Part shown: piece by piece, positions 56,039-64,000 of the stretch
Layout: each line of letters starts with the position of its first letter
Numbering within the stretch: the stretch's first letter is position 1
DNA from: Polynucleobacter sp. MWH-UH35A
Lineage (GTDB): Bacteria; Pseudomonadota; Gammaproteobacteria; Burkholderiales; Burkholderiaceae
DNA: 64,000 nucleotides
Reading direction: 5' to 3'
Assembly: GCF_018687075.1 (NCBI RefSeq)
Contig: NZ_CP061285.1
Coordinates: 1,178,001 to 1,242,000 of the forward strand
Made by a program: the position numbers and the translations under genes
The notes under the pieces: model-generated
Databases searched by the model: none
What the model saw: only the letters and a program-made list of their open reading frames with translations
What the model was told of the DNA's origin: nothing

Positions 56039-56070
56039 ATGATTAGTCTATCGAGTTTTTTATAAATAAA

Positions 56071-56098
56071 AAAGGCGCCCACTAGGAGCGCCTCAAAA
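56071..56098 (-). terminator. Terminator after the oxc-frc operon
   Basis: Read on the minus strand: AGGCGC / GCGCCT stem with an inner TCCTAGTGG loop and a downstream T run. It ends the oxc-frc transcript. Confidence 0.8.
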
Positions 56099-56139
56099 AT
56101 AACTACAAGAAACCGTAGTTAAACAGGTTCTTATTTTTA

Positions 56140-57390
56140 TTAAACCGCTTTTGCTGCGTGCAACTTAGCAATATCGTCAGCGTTGTAGCCAAGATCAGCC
56201 AACACTTCATCAGTGTGCTCACCTAAAACTGGTGATGGCTTGACTTCGATCTCCAAATCAGAGAACTTGATTGGGCTACCGATTGTCAAATACTTACCAC
56301 GCACTTTGTGGTCAACTTCAACGATAGAACCACTCTTACGCAGGTCTGGAGAAGCAGCTAATTCCTTCATTGAGAGAACTGGAGCGCATGGAATATCGAA
56401 CTTACGGAGAATATCCACAGCTTCGTACTTAGTCTTGTCTTTGAGCCAATCTTCGATGGTTGCGAAGATGTCAAAAATCTTGTCTTGGCGAGCTTCAGCA
56501 GTCATGTAGGCTGGATCAGTTGCCCACTCTGGCTTGCCCAAAGCTTTGGTAATTGGCTCCCAAGCGTGACCTTGAATAGTGAAGTAAATGTATGCATTTG
56601 GATCTGTTTCCCAGCCCTTACACTTCAACACCCAGCCTGGCTGACCACCACCACCGGCATTACCACCACGTGGAACGACATCAGAGAATGAACCGTGTGG
56701 GTACTGTGGATACTCTTCCAAGTAACCAACTTTGTCTAAACGCTGCTGGTCACGCAACTTCACGCGGCACAAATTCAATACAGCGTCTTGCATTGAGCAA
56801 GATACTTTTTGACCACGGCCAGTTTTTTCACGTTGCATCAATGCTGTCAAAATACCGATTGCCAAGTGCATACCAGTATTAGAGTCGCCTAAAGCAGCAG
56901 CAGAAACTGTAGGAGGACCATCCCAGAAACCAGTTGTAGAAGCAGCGCCACCAGCACATTGAGCAACGTTTTCATACACTTTTAAGTCTTCATATGAGTG
57001 ACCATCGCTAAAGCCTTTTACAGAAGCCATAATCATTTTTGGATTCAATTCCTGGATGCGCTTCCATGAGAAGCCCATACGATCCAAAGCACCTGGGCCA
57101 AAGTTTTCAACCATGACGTCAGAAGTTTTGATCATCTTCTCCAAAACTTCCTTACCTTCTTGAGTCTTCGTATCGAGAGTCAAAGAACGCTTGTTGCCGT
57201 TCAACATTGTGAAATACAAAGCATCGGCACCTGGAATGTCACGTAATTGGCTACGTGTCACGTCACCAGCACCTGGACGCTCAACTTTAATAACATCAGC
57301 ACCATACCAAGCCAACAGTTGAGTACATGCAGGACCTGCTTGTACGTGTGTGAAGTCAATAATGCGAATTCCGTCTAATGGTTTAGTCAT
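56140..57390 (-). CDS. frc: Formyl-CoA:oxalate CoA-transferase
   Basis: Moves CoA from formyl-CoA to oxalate, giving oxalyl-CoA and formate. 416 residues, as E. coli Frc, with catalytic Asp169 in [14 protein letters not shown], Gln17 (HVQAGP), the glycine loop [11 protein letters not shown] and the C-terminal [14 protein letters not shown]. It lies 71 bp downstream of oxc in the same direction and shares its promoter; together they form the complete oxalate-decarboxylating cycle. An intact glycine loop makes this, not the paralogue at 54222, the likely canonical Frc. Confidence 0.94.
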   Translation of the reverse strand: MTKPLDGIRIIDFTHVQAGPACTQLLAWYGADVIKVERPGAGDVTRSQLRDIPGADALYFTMLNGNKRSLTLDTKTQEGKEVLEKMIKTSDVMVENFGPGALDRMGFSWKRIQELNPKMIMASVKGFSDGHSYEDLKVYENVAQCAGGAASTTGFWDGPPTVSAAALGDSNTGMHLAIGILTALMQREKTGRGQKVSCSMQDAVLNLCRVKLRDQQRLDKVGYLEEYPQYPHGSFSDVVPRGGNAGGGGQPGWVLKCKGWETDPNAYIYFTIQGHAWEPITKALGKPEWATDPAYMTAEARQDKIFDIFATIEDWLKDKTKYEAVDILRKFDIPCAPVLSMKELAASPDLRKSGSIVEVDHKVRGKYLTIGSPIKFSDLEIEVKPSPVLGEHTDEVLADLGYNADDIAKLHAAKAV

Positions 57391-57461
57391 GTTTGTTTCT
57401 CCTTAAATGTTTCTTATTTGCTGCTTAATTTAGTCTAAAAATGTTAACTTTTTGTTACCGC

Positions 57462-59171
57462 TTATTTTTTGCCAGCCGCTGTGGATGGATTTAAATTTGT
57501 TAAACGTCCACTTTCAGTACCTGCAGTTTCATCAATAACGGCATTGATGAGGGCAGGCTTACCGGCAGCAATCGCTTCTGTTAAGGCTGCTTCTAATTCT
57601 GCTGGAGTAGTGACGTAATAACCCACACCACCAAACGCCTCAATCATCTTGTCGTAACGAGCATCCTTAACGAACACTGTAGGCGCTACATCAGCACCAC
57701 CAGTTGGGTTTACATCGGTGCCGCGATACACGCCATTGTTATTAAATACAACGGTAGTAATAGGAAGCTTGTAACGACAAACTGTTTCGAGCTCCATACC
57801 GCTAAAGCCAAATGCGCTATCACCCTCTACAGCAACAGTTGGTAGACCACTCGTAACGGCAGCACCAATTGCATAGCCCATACCGATACCCATGATGCCC
57901 CACGTACCAGAGTCAAAACGCTTACGCGGCTTATACATATCAACGATTGCACGGCAATAGTCGAGTGTGTTTGCACCTTCGTTTACCAAGTTCACATCTG
58001 GGTTCTTCTTGATCACATCACGAATTACACGCAACGCGCCATGGAAGTTCATTGGGTTTGCTTCTTTAGCCAATGTCTCTGCCATCTTGGCTGTGTTCTT
58101 GTCTTTCTTCTCAGTGATTGCTGCAATCCACTCAGCGCTTGGATTTGGAACAACAGAAATACCTTTTAAGAGTTCGCCAACGCATGAACCGATGTCACCA
58201 ATCAATGGCGCAGCGATTTGTACGTTGCTATCCACTTCGTTTGCTTGAATATCGATTTGGATAAATTTCTTAGGCTCTTTGCCCCAAGTCTTACCCTTAC
58301 CGTGTGCCAATAACCAGTTCAATCGCGCACCAACCAACAACACTGCATCAGCCTCAGCCAACACAAATGAACGCGCTGCAGATGCAGACTGTGGATGGTT
58401 ATCTGGCAACAAACCTTTGGCCATCGACATTGGCAAATAAGGGATCCCTGATTTTTCGATCAAGTCACGAATTTCTTTATCCGCTTGAGCGTAAGCAGCA
58501 CCCTTACCCAGGAGAATTAATGGACGCTTAGCACCTTTTAGTACATCTAATGCGCGAGCAACGGCATCAGCTGCTGGGATTTGACGAGGAACGGGGTCGA
58601 TCACTTTGAAGATAGACTTCTTAGCTTCTTCAACCGGCATGGTTTGCGAGAGCAACTGGGCTGGCAAGTCCAAATACACACCGCCTGGACGACCAGAAAC
58701 TGCAGCACGAATTGCGCGTGCGAAACCGATACCAATGTCTTCGATGTGATTGATACGATAAGCCGCTTTGCAATAAGGCTTAGCTGCGTTCAGCTGATCC
58801 ATCTCTTCATAGTCACCCTGCTGCAAGTCCACGATTTCGCGTTCGCTTGAACCAGAGATCAAAATCATTGGGAAGCAGTTCACGGTTGCATTAGCAAGCG
58901 CCGTCAAACCATTTAAGAATCCAGGAGCAGAAACAGTCATACAAATGCCAGGCTTTTGCGTCATGTAACCCGCAATCGCAGCAGCGTTACCCGCATGTTG
59001 CTCGTGACGGAAACCAATAAAGCGCATACCTTCCGCTTGGGCCAAACGACATAAGTCAGTAATCGGAATACCAACTAAGCCGAAAATCGTATTCAGATCA
59101 TTTGCCTTTAAGGCGTCAATGACGAGATGGAATCCATCAGTTAATTGGGTGTTTTGGTTATCTGTTGTCAT
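57462..59171 (-). CDS. oxc: Oxalyl-CoA decarboxylase
   Basis: Thiamine-diphosphate enzyme that converts oxalyl-CoA to formyl-CoA and CO2. 569 residues. The ThDP/Mg motif is [37 protein letters not shown]; the catalytic Glu region is [16 protein letters not shown] and [18 protein letters not shown]. The family signature [14 protein letters not shown] and [22 protein letters not shown] are present. Predicted promoter: -10 TAATAT and an FNR-type palindrome at -41.5, so it is probably activated by the Crp/Fnr regulator encoded just upstream. Confidence 0.95.
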   Translation of the reverse strand: MTTDNQNTQLTDGFHLVIDALKANDLNTIFGLVGIPITDLCRLAQAEGMRFIGFRHEQHAGNAAAIAGYMTQKPGICMTVSAPGFLNGLTALANATVNCFPMILISGSSEREIVDLQQGDYEEMDQLNAAKPYCKAAYRINHIEDIGIGFARAIRAAVSGRPGGVYLDLPAQLLSQTMPVEEAKKSIFKVIDPVPRQIPAADAVARALDVLKGAKRPLILLGKGAAYAQADKEIRDLIEKSGIPYLPMSMAKGLLPDNHPQSASAARSFVLAEADAVLLVGARLNWLLAHGKGKTWGKEPKKFIQIDIQANEVDSNVQIAAPLIGDIGSCVGELLKGISVVPNPSAEWIAAITEKKDKNTAKMAETLAKEANPMNFHGALRVIRDVIKKNPDVNLVNEGANTLDYCRAIVDMYKPRKRFDSGTWGIMGIGMGYAIGAAVTSGLPTVAVEGDSAFGFSGMELETVCRYKLPITTVVFNNNGVYRGTDVNPTGGADVAPTVFVKDARYDKMIEAFGGVGYYVTTPAELEAALTEAIAAGKPALINAVIDETAGTESGRLTNLNPSTAAGKK

Positions 59172-59292
59172 AGAAATTTTTATAAGAATTGCAAGTTGGC
59201 CCTATAGGCTAACGCAATTTAGCTTTCGCTAACGTCTCCAATGTAGTTATTAATCGCACAACGGGTTTTGTATCCCGCTTAGGCTGAAGTGA

Positions 59293-59334
59293 ATATTAGG
59301 CTTGGGGAAGGGGTTCATCATTGACTTCGGTCAA
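59293..59334 (-). promoter_or_regulatory. oxc promoter: FNR/CRP-type box and -10
   Basis: Perfect palindrome TTGAC-TTCG-GTCAA at 59321-59334 (FNR consensus TTGAT-N4-ATCAA). A -10 hexamer TAATAT lies at 59298-59293 on the minus strand, predicting +1 at about 59286, which puts the box centre at -41.5, the class II activator position. The 208-bp intergenic stretch 59172-59379 contains nothing else that I can identify. Confidence 0.6.
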
Positions 59335-59379
59335 TTTCCCTCTAAATCCTGTAATTACTGGGTACCGGGCAGTTATAGC

Positions 59380-59997
59380 CTAGACAAAGAGCTCTTTATG
59401 CTTGGTTTTGAGGCGACTCAAGGTCTCTGGAGAGAGGTTCAGATAAGCAGCCAGCTCCTTTTTGGGGAGAAGCTCAAATAAATCCTCGTACTTACGCAAA
59501 AAGCGCTCCACCCTGCCCGGGGCATCCAACATATGCAGGGTAATGGTATGAGCCATGATTTCACTCATGAGGCGCATCACTTCAAACTCGAAGCTCTCCT
59601 TCAGAAGCTTGTGCTGCTCTAAGAACTCTGCCCACTTTTTTAGAGGCATGCGAGCAACGCGGGCCTTTGTAACACAGGCAATACTGTAAGGAGCGGCGGT
59701 CTTTAGGCGCCAAGCAGCATAGCTAGTTTCAATATCTTTTTCGATGGCAAAACGCAAAATCATCTCTTTTGCATCCGCACTAGAAACAATGCGCTTGAGG
59801 ATTCCATCTAGAACAAAGTACTGCTCCATTTGATGATCACCTTGGTGGAGCAATATTTCAGATTTTTTGAGGTCAGAAATCTCTAAATGGCGCTCCAAAT
59901 CAGCCATTGCCGCAGGATCTAAGCTTTTTAAGACCGAGTTTTGACTTAACTGTAGGCGAATCAGGTTTTTTTCGGGGTGCTTATCTAATACGGTCAT
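59380..59997 (-). CDS. Crp/Fnr-family transcriptional regulator
   Basis: A 205-residue regulator. The effector domain (about 20-130) has the cyclic-nucleotide-binding-like fold LKKSEILLHQGDHQMEQYFVLDG, a long dimer helix follows, and the C-terminal HTH is KKELAAYLNLSPETLSRLKTKH. There is no N-terminal cysteine cluster, so it is not an iron-sulfur FNR; the ligand is unknown. The recognition helix SPETLSRLK contains the ExxSR pattern used by FNR-type proteins to read TTGA half-sites. It sits directly upstream of oxc, in whose promoter such a site occurs. Confidence 0.88.
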   Translation of the reverse strand: MTVLDKHPEKNLIRLQLSQNSVLKSLDPAAMADLERHLEISDLKKSEILLHQGDHQMEQYFVLDGILKRIVSSADAKEMILRFAIEKDIETSYAAWRLKTAAPYSIACVTKARVARMPLKKWAEFLEQHKLLKESFEFEVMRLMSEIMAHTITLHMLDAPGRVERFLRKYEDLFELLPKKELAAYLNLSPETLSRLKTKHKELFV

Positions 59998-60089
59998 TAA
60001 TGCTTGCTCCTAGACCTCGTATTGTAGGCTTTTTTGCCTTTTTAAGCGGGGATTTAGGGTCTAAACCCCATCAAATCAGCTAGAATGGC

Positions 60090-60285
60090 GGTGTCGTGGT
60101 GCTTTATTGCGGTGCAATAAAGTTAAACGGGAAACACTAAACGTGTGCTGCCCCCGCAACGGTAGGTAAATGCGCTCTTTTTTGCTTTTTAGAGCGTCAG
60201 GAATCTGACAAAGCCACTGTGCGCGTCAATCGCATGGGAAGGCCAGATTTTGATATTTACTAGCCCGGATACCGGCCAAGACAGG
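60090..60285 (+). ncRNA. Cobalamin (AdoCbl) riboswitch
   Basis: Conserved elements in order: AAACGGGAAAC (60124-60134) and CCCCGCAACGGTA (60153-60165), CAGGAATCTGACA with GCCACTGT (60213-60220), GGGAAGG (60236-60242), and the B12 box AGCCCGGATACCGGCC (60262-60277). It precedes a TonB receptor gene, the typical target. The full gap 59998-60426 holds this aptamer and its expression platform. Confidence 0.93.
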
Positions 60286-60380
60286 TGGAATTTTGCGGAC
60301 GGGGATCTTCGCGCGCCAATAAAGCGCTACCTGCGCCCAATTGACGCCTGAACTCCTGCACGGGAAATTCTGTTCGACCC

Positions 60381-60400
60381 AGCTAACGGGGAAGTTAGCT
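60381..60400 (+). promoter_or_regulatory. Hairpin in the riboswitch expression platform
   Basis: Perfect 7-bp stem AGCTAAC / GTTAGCT with loop GGGGAA, 26 nt before the ATG of the receptor gene. There is no T run, so control of translation or antitermination is more likely than simple termination. Confidence 0.4.
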
Positions 60401-60426
60401 AGGCAATCGATAACAGAAAGTTTTTA

Positions 60427-62571
60427 ATGAAACCGCAGTTCAGTAAGAAAAAAGTTGCCCTACTCTGTAGCGTTGTATTTTCACTTGGTAGCGCCCATCA
60501 GGCGCTTGCGCAAAACTCTCAATCAACAGTCATTGTTTCGGGCTCACGCTTTGAAGAAAATTTGAATGAGGTTCCGGCTAATGTGCAAATCATTACTCGC
60601 GAAGAAATTGCAGAATCTACCTCTAGCAATATTCCAGACATCCTGTCTCAGATTGGCGGCTTAAATGTTAGAAATACTGCTGGGGGGCAATTAAACCTTG
60701 GCGCAACAATTGATATGGGCGGTTATGGCGTCACCTCCAATAGCGCAACACTCGTATTGGTTGATGGTCAAAAGATAAACCCAATAGATTCTTCCTCGGT
60801 CTCCTGGGAATCCATTCCACTCGATTCAATCAACCGCATTGAAATTCTTCATGGTGGCGCCAGCGTTCAATACGGTAATGGCGCAGTTGGGGGTGTTATC
60901 AACATCATTACCAACGGCGGCAAAAAAAGCCTAAATCAAGCCTCTGTAACTTACGGCAGCTTTAATACACTTGTAAATAACGCCATCTTTAGAAATACCT
61001 TTAACCAAACTACAGTTCAGTTAAGCGCAAATACCTCCAACTCAAATGGCTGGAGACAAAACTCCGCAGCGAATGCTTACGCATTTGATGCAAAGGTAAC
61101 GCAAGCATTGGGCGGCACAGACAATGTTTATACAGATGTTTTTTATAGTTACTCTAATCAACAAAATCCGGGGGGAGTAGTTGGCCAGGTTGGAGAAGGT
61201 AATCCTCAGTCAGCTAAGTTCAACAATATTGGATCTGGCACTGGGGCAAACAATACTGGTGTTCGTGCAGGACTGGCAAAAGCATTAGGCGAAAAATTCA
61301 ACTTAGAGATTGATGGTTTCTATAGCAATAAAACCACCTTCTTCAATCAACCCTTTTACTCCACTGAAGCAGCTGGGATTGGCGATCCTTCCATCGGCAA
61401 CTATCAATACATAAGCCCTTCATTCACAAAATTTCAGGGCTGGCAAGGTAACTTCTCTCCACGGATTAAAGGAGACTTTGGTTCGTTTGGAACCAGTATC
61501 TTGGGTTATGAATTTAATAAAGCAAGTCAATCATCAAGCAATAGCTTTAGCCCTGTAATGAATCAAACAGCAACCAACATTTATGGACCTGGTAGCGTGA
61601 ATGGCAGTGTTGCAGCACTTCCATTGCAAGCAGGAGCAACAGCAAGCCTTTACAACCAGTCGGTCTACTTTATCCAAAAGCTTCCTATTACCAACGGAAT
61701 TGAGTTGAATGGTGGCTATCGATATCAAACGCAAAGCGCCACTTCCAGCGGCACAGATATCTGGAGTGGAGCAGCGAATGACAGTCAAACCTATACAGCC
61801 AATGCAGGTGATGTCGCTCTGAACTTTAAGTACCTTCCTGGCCAAAGGGTTTATATCAAATGGAATCAGTCTTACCGCCTCCCCAATATTGATGAATTCT
61901 GGGGTTGGTCCAAGAATGGCGGAGGCTCGACATTTGGCGGAATCCTGAGACCGCAAACTGCGCAAACCTATGAGCTTGGTGGCAATTGGCAGGTATTGAA
62001 AAGCAACCTAACAGCCTCGATCTTTACATCGGTTTCTCAAAACGAAATCATGTACAACCCAGCCACTTATATCAATTCAAATTCACCTTACAACATTAAT
62101 CGTAACGGCGTTGTATTTAATGGGCTAACCGCATTAACACCTCAGCTATCAGTTGGCGCCGGAGCAACGGTACAACATGCTTTTTATGCAAGTGGGCCAT
62201 ACCAAAATCAAGCCATTCCCCAAGTTCCCAATGTATTACTCAATGCAAGAGCGAGTTATTCATTTATGGGTAATTGGTCAATTGGTGGGGTTATCAATTA
62301 TGTTGGTAGTCAACACTACGATGCCTCGCCCGTGTACTACAACTCTTTAGCAACCATGCCCTCATATACCGTGGCGGACATTTATGCGAATTACAAGTTC
62401 AGCAACTGGGAAGCGCGTGTAACCATTAAAAACGTAGGCAACTCCTCATACTCTACCTATGGAGGCTACGGATTTGTAACAGGGCCTAATAGCAATAACG
62501 CCAACAACTACTTCTATTACCCGAACGACCCCAGATCGGTCTTTGTCAGCGCCAAATACACCTTTAACTGA
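60427..62571 (+). CDS. btuB: TonB-dependent cobalamin receptor (BtuB-like)
   Basis: Outer-membrane receptor of 714 residues. The signal peptide ends SAHQALAQN; a TonB-box-like STVIVSGSR follows. The plug has NVQIITREEIAESTSSNIPDIL, LVLVDGQKINPIDSSSVSWE, and IEILHGGASVQYGNGAVGGVINIIT. The barrel ends in a terminal aromatic-rich strand (SVFVSAKYTFN). The cobalamin riboswitch in its leader is the main evidence for B12 or a related corrinoid as substrate. No btuFCD genes are adjacent. Confidence 0.9.
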   Translation: MKPQFSKKKVALLCSVVFSLGSAHQALAQNSQSTVIVSGSRFEENLNEVPANVQIITREEIAESTSSNIPDILSQIGGLNVRNTAGGQLNLGATIDMGGYGVTSNSATLVLVDGQKINPIDSSSVSWESIPLDSINRIEILHGGASVQYGNGAVGGVINIITNGGKKSLNQASVTYGSFNTLVNNAIFRNTFNQTTVQLSANTSNSNGWRQNSAANAYAFDAKVTQALGGTDNVYTDVFYSYSNQQNPGGVVGQVGEGNPQSAKFNNIGSGTGANNTGVRAGLAKALGEKFNLEIDGFYSNKTTFFNQPFYSTEAAGIGDPSIGNYQYISPSFTKFQGWQGNFSPRIKGDFGSFGTSILGYEFNKASQSSSNSFSPVMNQTATNIYGPGSVNGSVAALPLQAGATASLYNQSVYFIQKLPITNGIELNGGYRYQTQSATSSGTDIWSGAANDSQTYTANAGDVALNFKYLPGQRVYIKWNQSYRLPNIDEFWGWSKNGGGSTFGGILRPQTAQTYELGGNWQVLKSNLTASIFTSVSQNEIMYNPATYINSNSPYNINRNGVVFNGLTALTPQLSVGAGATVQHAFYASGPYQNQAIPQVPNVLLNARASYSFMGNWSIGGVINYVGSQHYDASPVYYNSLATMPSYTVADIYANYKFSNWEARVTIKNVGNSSYSTYGGYGFVTGPNSNNANNYFYYPNDPRSVFVSAKYTFN

Positions 62572-62644
62572 TGGATTTAATACTCCATTTGCCTATGCTC
62601 TAAATAGAGGTGGGTCTATCTGGCAGGTCATAATACGATCCCAA

Positions 62645-62662
62645 CCAGCAAATCCCTGCTGG
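62645..62662 (+). terminator. Possible weak terminator after the receptor gene
   Basis: Stem CCAGCA / TGCTGG with loop AATCCC, followed only by a short CTTTG stretch. It may slow rather than stop transcription into the next gene. Confidence 0.4.
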
Positions 62663-62687
62663 CTTTGCCTGAGGCTACAATGCCAAT

Positions 62688-62975
62688 ATGAGTGAATTAA
62701 ACCCACTTCCCCAAAGCGATAGCCCAGCTGACCTAGGCTCACTTAGCGCCTCGATAGCGCGCGTGGCCGAAAAACTCGCCATCATTAGCGAGGCAGTCAA
62801 AAACTTAAATCAAAATCGAGCACAACTTGAGGGCAAGATTGATGACGCCCATAAACGTGTTCAACGTATTTTGAGTCGCCTGCCAGATCAAAGCGATGGT
62901 CGCCAACTCAATCTACTTGGCGAAGTTATTCCACCCAATACTTCAGAGGATGATAATGAGCCAACAACGCATTGA
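62688..62975 (+). CDS. Small coiled-coil protein upstream of zapA
   Basis: A 95-residue protein. The centre (about 18-65: LSASIARVAEKLAIISEAVKNLNQNRAQLEGKIDDAHKRVQRIL) is a regular heptad coiled coil; both ends are disordered and acidic. A small coiled-coil gene in front of zapA is common in proteobacteria, and a ZapB-like or ZapA-linked role in cell division is a guess from position. It overlaps zapA by 20 nt. Confidence 0.7.
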   Translation: MSELNPLPQSDSPADLGSLSASIARVAEKLAIISEAVKNLNQNRAQLEGKIDDAHKRVQRILSRLPDQSDGRQLNLLGEVIPPNTSEDDNEPTTH

Positions 62976-63309
62976 AGTCAGTCTTGCTGGCCAAAAAATC
63001 ACACTAGCAACCAGTGCTGAGCATGAGCCATTGCTCCGCGCAGCATGTGTCTTAGTAGATGAACAAATTCAACTTGCTATCAGTGGTGGCAACCGCAGCA
63101 TTGAACGTGCCAGTATGATGGCGGCCCTGAAAATTGCAGGCGACCTTATTACGCTACAAAAAAAACAATCTCAGCAAGGCTCCTCCTCTAATGTGAGCTC
63201 CGATGAAGTCGCTCGCTTACAAAGTGAGATTCGCGCCCTAGAGGATCAAGTGGATGCCTTGATGCAAACCCTTTCCCTGCCTGGTTCGCCAAGGCCAATA
63301 GTTCCTTGA
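62956..63309 (+). CDS. zapA: Cell division protein ZapA
   Basis: Cross-links FtsZ protofilaments at midcell. About 117 residues from the ATG at 62956 (MSQQRIEVSLAGQKITLATS), preceded by AGAGG at good spacing. The N-terminal globular part and LVDEQIQLAISGGNRSIERASMMAALKIAGDLI match ZapA; the C-terminus is a coiled coil (RLQSEIRALEDQVDALMQTL). The 6S RNA gene follows directly, as in E. coli and most betaproteobacteria. Confidence 0.92.
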   Translation: MSQQRIEVSLAGQKITLATSAEHEPLLRAACVLVDEQIQLAISGGNRSIERASMMAALKIAGDLITLQKKQSQQGSSSNVSSDEVARLQSEIRALEDQVDALMQTLSLPGSPRPIVP

Positions 63310-63314
63310 ACCGA

Positions 63315-63485
63315 TGCGCAAGCATCCGGAACGATCTTTACCTTGTGGGCGTGAGCGTTTTGCCAGTTCACAGTGCCAACTTAGACTTGGTCACTCCCTG
63401 AACCTCTTAATGCACCCGAAGCAGAGTAGCCGTTCCACCTTGAACCTTAGGGTTCAGGATGACGGCCTAGCGGCTAAGGCGGGGA
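63315..63485 (+). ncRNA. ssrS: 6S RNA
   Basis: Located directly after zapA, the conserved site of ssrS. The 3' part contains ACCTTGAACC...GGGTTCAGGATGACGG, the conserved hairpin region of 6S RNA, followed by CTAGCGGC, the closing-stem side. The central part should form the open-promoter mimic that binds the sigma-70 holoenzyme. The ends are approximate; 5'-terminal pairing with TAAGG near 63475 suggests a mature start between 63315 and 63340. The 61-codon frame inside it is spurious. Confidence 0.85.
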
Positions 63486-63489
63486 ATTC

Positions 63490-64000
63490 ATGTTATTGAG
63501 TGATATCGCCATGCTGATGCTGTGTGGCAGCATCTCTGGATTTTTAGCTGGTTTATTAGGAATTGGTGGCGGCATGATTTTGGTGCCATTCATGATCTTA
63601 GTTTTTAATCATCAAGGATTTAGCCAAGAAGTCATTGTGCATATGGCAATTGCCACTGGCATGGCAACTATCTTATTCACCACCACCTCTGCAATCTGGG
63701 CGCATCACAAGCATGGCTCTATCGATTGGAAGTTAGTTGCATCACTCAGCCCAGGCCTGGTAATCGGCAGCTTGATTGGTGGCAGCGAAATTTTTGAAGC
63801 TCTAAATACTTCCTGGCTCTCCTTGTTCTTTGCCATCTTCATTGTCTACACATCTATTCAGATGCTGCTGAATAAAAAACCAAAGCCTGGCAGAGAATTA
63901 CCAGGTCCCTTGGGTCTATTTGGGTTTGGCTCATTTGCTGGTGCACTGGCAAGTCTTGTGGGCGCTGGCGGCGCCTTCATCACTGTACCCTTCATGCTCT
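63490..64000 (+). CDS. TauE/SafE-family sulfite/organosulfonate exporter-type permease, 3'-truncated
   Basis: The reading frame is open from ATG 63490 to the right edge (170 codons), so the C-terminus is missing. It begins MLLSDIAMLMLCGSISGFLAGLLGIGGGMILVPFMI, the TauE/SafE (DUF81) signature with GLLGIGGG, and the mirrored GALASLVGAGGAFITVPFML occurs near the edge. The substrate is unknown. It starts a few bases after the 6S RNA 3' end and may be expressed by read-through. Confidence 0.88.
   Translation, partial: MLLSDIAMLMLCGSISGFLAGLLGIGGGMILVPFMILVFNHQGFSQEVIVHMAIATGMATILFTTTSAIWAHHKHGSIDWKLVASLSPGLVIGSLIGGSEIFEALNTSWLSLFFAIFIVYTSIQMLLNKKPKPGRELPGPLGLFGFGSFAGALASLVGAGGAFITVPFML

Noticed and set aside
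63314..63499. 61-codon plus-strand open frame after zapA
   Set aside because: It lies inside the 6S RNA gene, whose conserved hairpin and zapA-linked position explain the sequence better. No family or ribosome site.

Overview
The window reads as a chromosomal segment of a free-living freshwater betaproteobacterium of the family Burkholderiaceae, most like Polynucleobacter. This is inferred from gene order and family content (metG-DUF3460-scpA-panC, zapA followed by 6S RNA, Bug/Tct transporters, a cyanophycin locus, moderate base composition), not from a database search. Genes are dense and many pairs overlap by 4 nt. I saw no insertion sequence, prophage, CRISPR array or rRNA. Two type II toxin-antitoxin pairs (VapBC, YefM-YoeB) are the only mobile-flavoured genes.

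Layout. 0-6 kb: 3' part of NAD synthetase, glnB, a RodZ-like HTH membrane protein, an orphan FixJ/NarL-type response regulator with matching palindromes upstream of it and of the RodZ-like gene, ilvD, and a PCuAC copper chaperone. 6-12 kb: two unrecognised genes, then a tight minus-strand run DUF2946 - TonB receptor - Cys/His-rich BNR (sialidase-like) protein - TlpA thioredoxin - DUF2946. I read this run as a candidate metal, probably copper, acquisition and delivery system. 12-15 kb: tripartite tricarboxylate transporter tctCBA. 15-23 kb: cyanophycin locus (DUF1854 protein and Zn-ribbon ABC exporter divergent from cphA' and cphA), with tRNA-Thr(CGT) at its edge. 23-37 kb: fbp, vapBC, pepN, a GDT1-type cation transporter, ald with an amino acid permease, tcdA/pdxH head to head, msrA, an aldehyde dehydrogenase, a LysE-type exporter, and a DEAD-box helicase behind a structured leader.

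37-53 kb: ubiC, hemCD, argH followed by TRAP permeases dctQM with no binding protein, yoeB/yefM, an AdiA-like decarboxylase translationally coupled to a KirBac potassium channel, dcd, fdhD, metG, DUF3460, scpA, panC and a YeeE/YedE pair. 53-60 kb: an oxalate/formyl-CoA block (formyltransferase, frc paralogue, PAS protein, frc, oxc) and a Crp/Fnr regulator. A perfect FNR-type palindrome sits exactly where a class II activator would sit in the predicted oxc promoter. 60-64 kb: cobalamin riboswitch and TonB receptor, a coiled-coil protein, zapA, 6S RNA, and the start of a TauE/SafE permease.

How it fits together: the organism appears to take up small carboxylates (Tct, TRAP), detoxify or use oxalate through oxalyl-CoA and formate (fdhD points to a formate dehydrogenase elsewhere), store nitrogen as cyanophycin, and scavenge cobalamin and probably copper through TonB receptors. 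The least explained parts are the DUF2946/BNR/TlpA locus, the Kir-decarboxylase coupling, and the formyltransferase plus variant Frc in the oxalate block.
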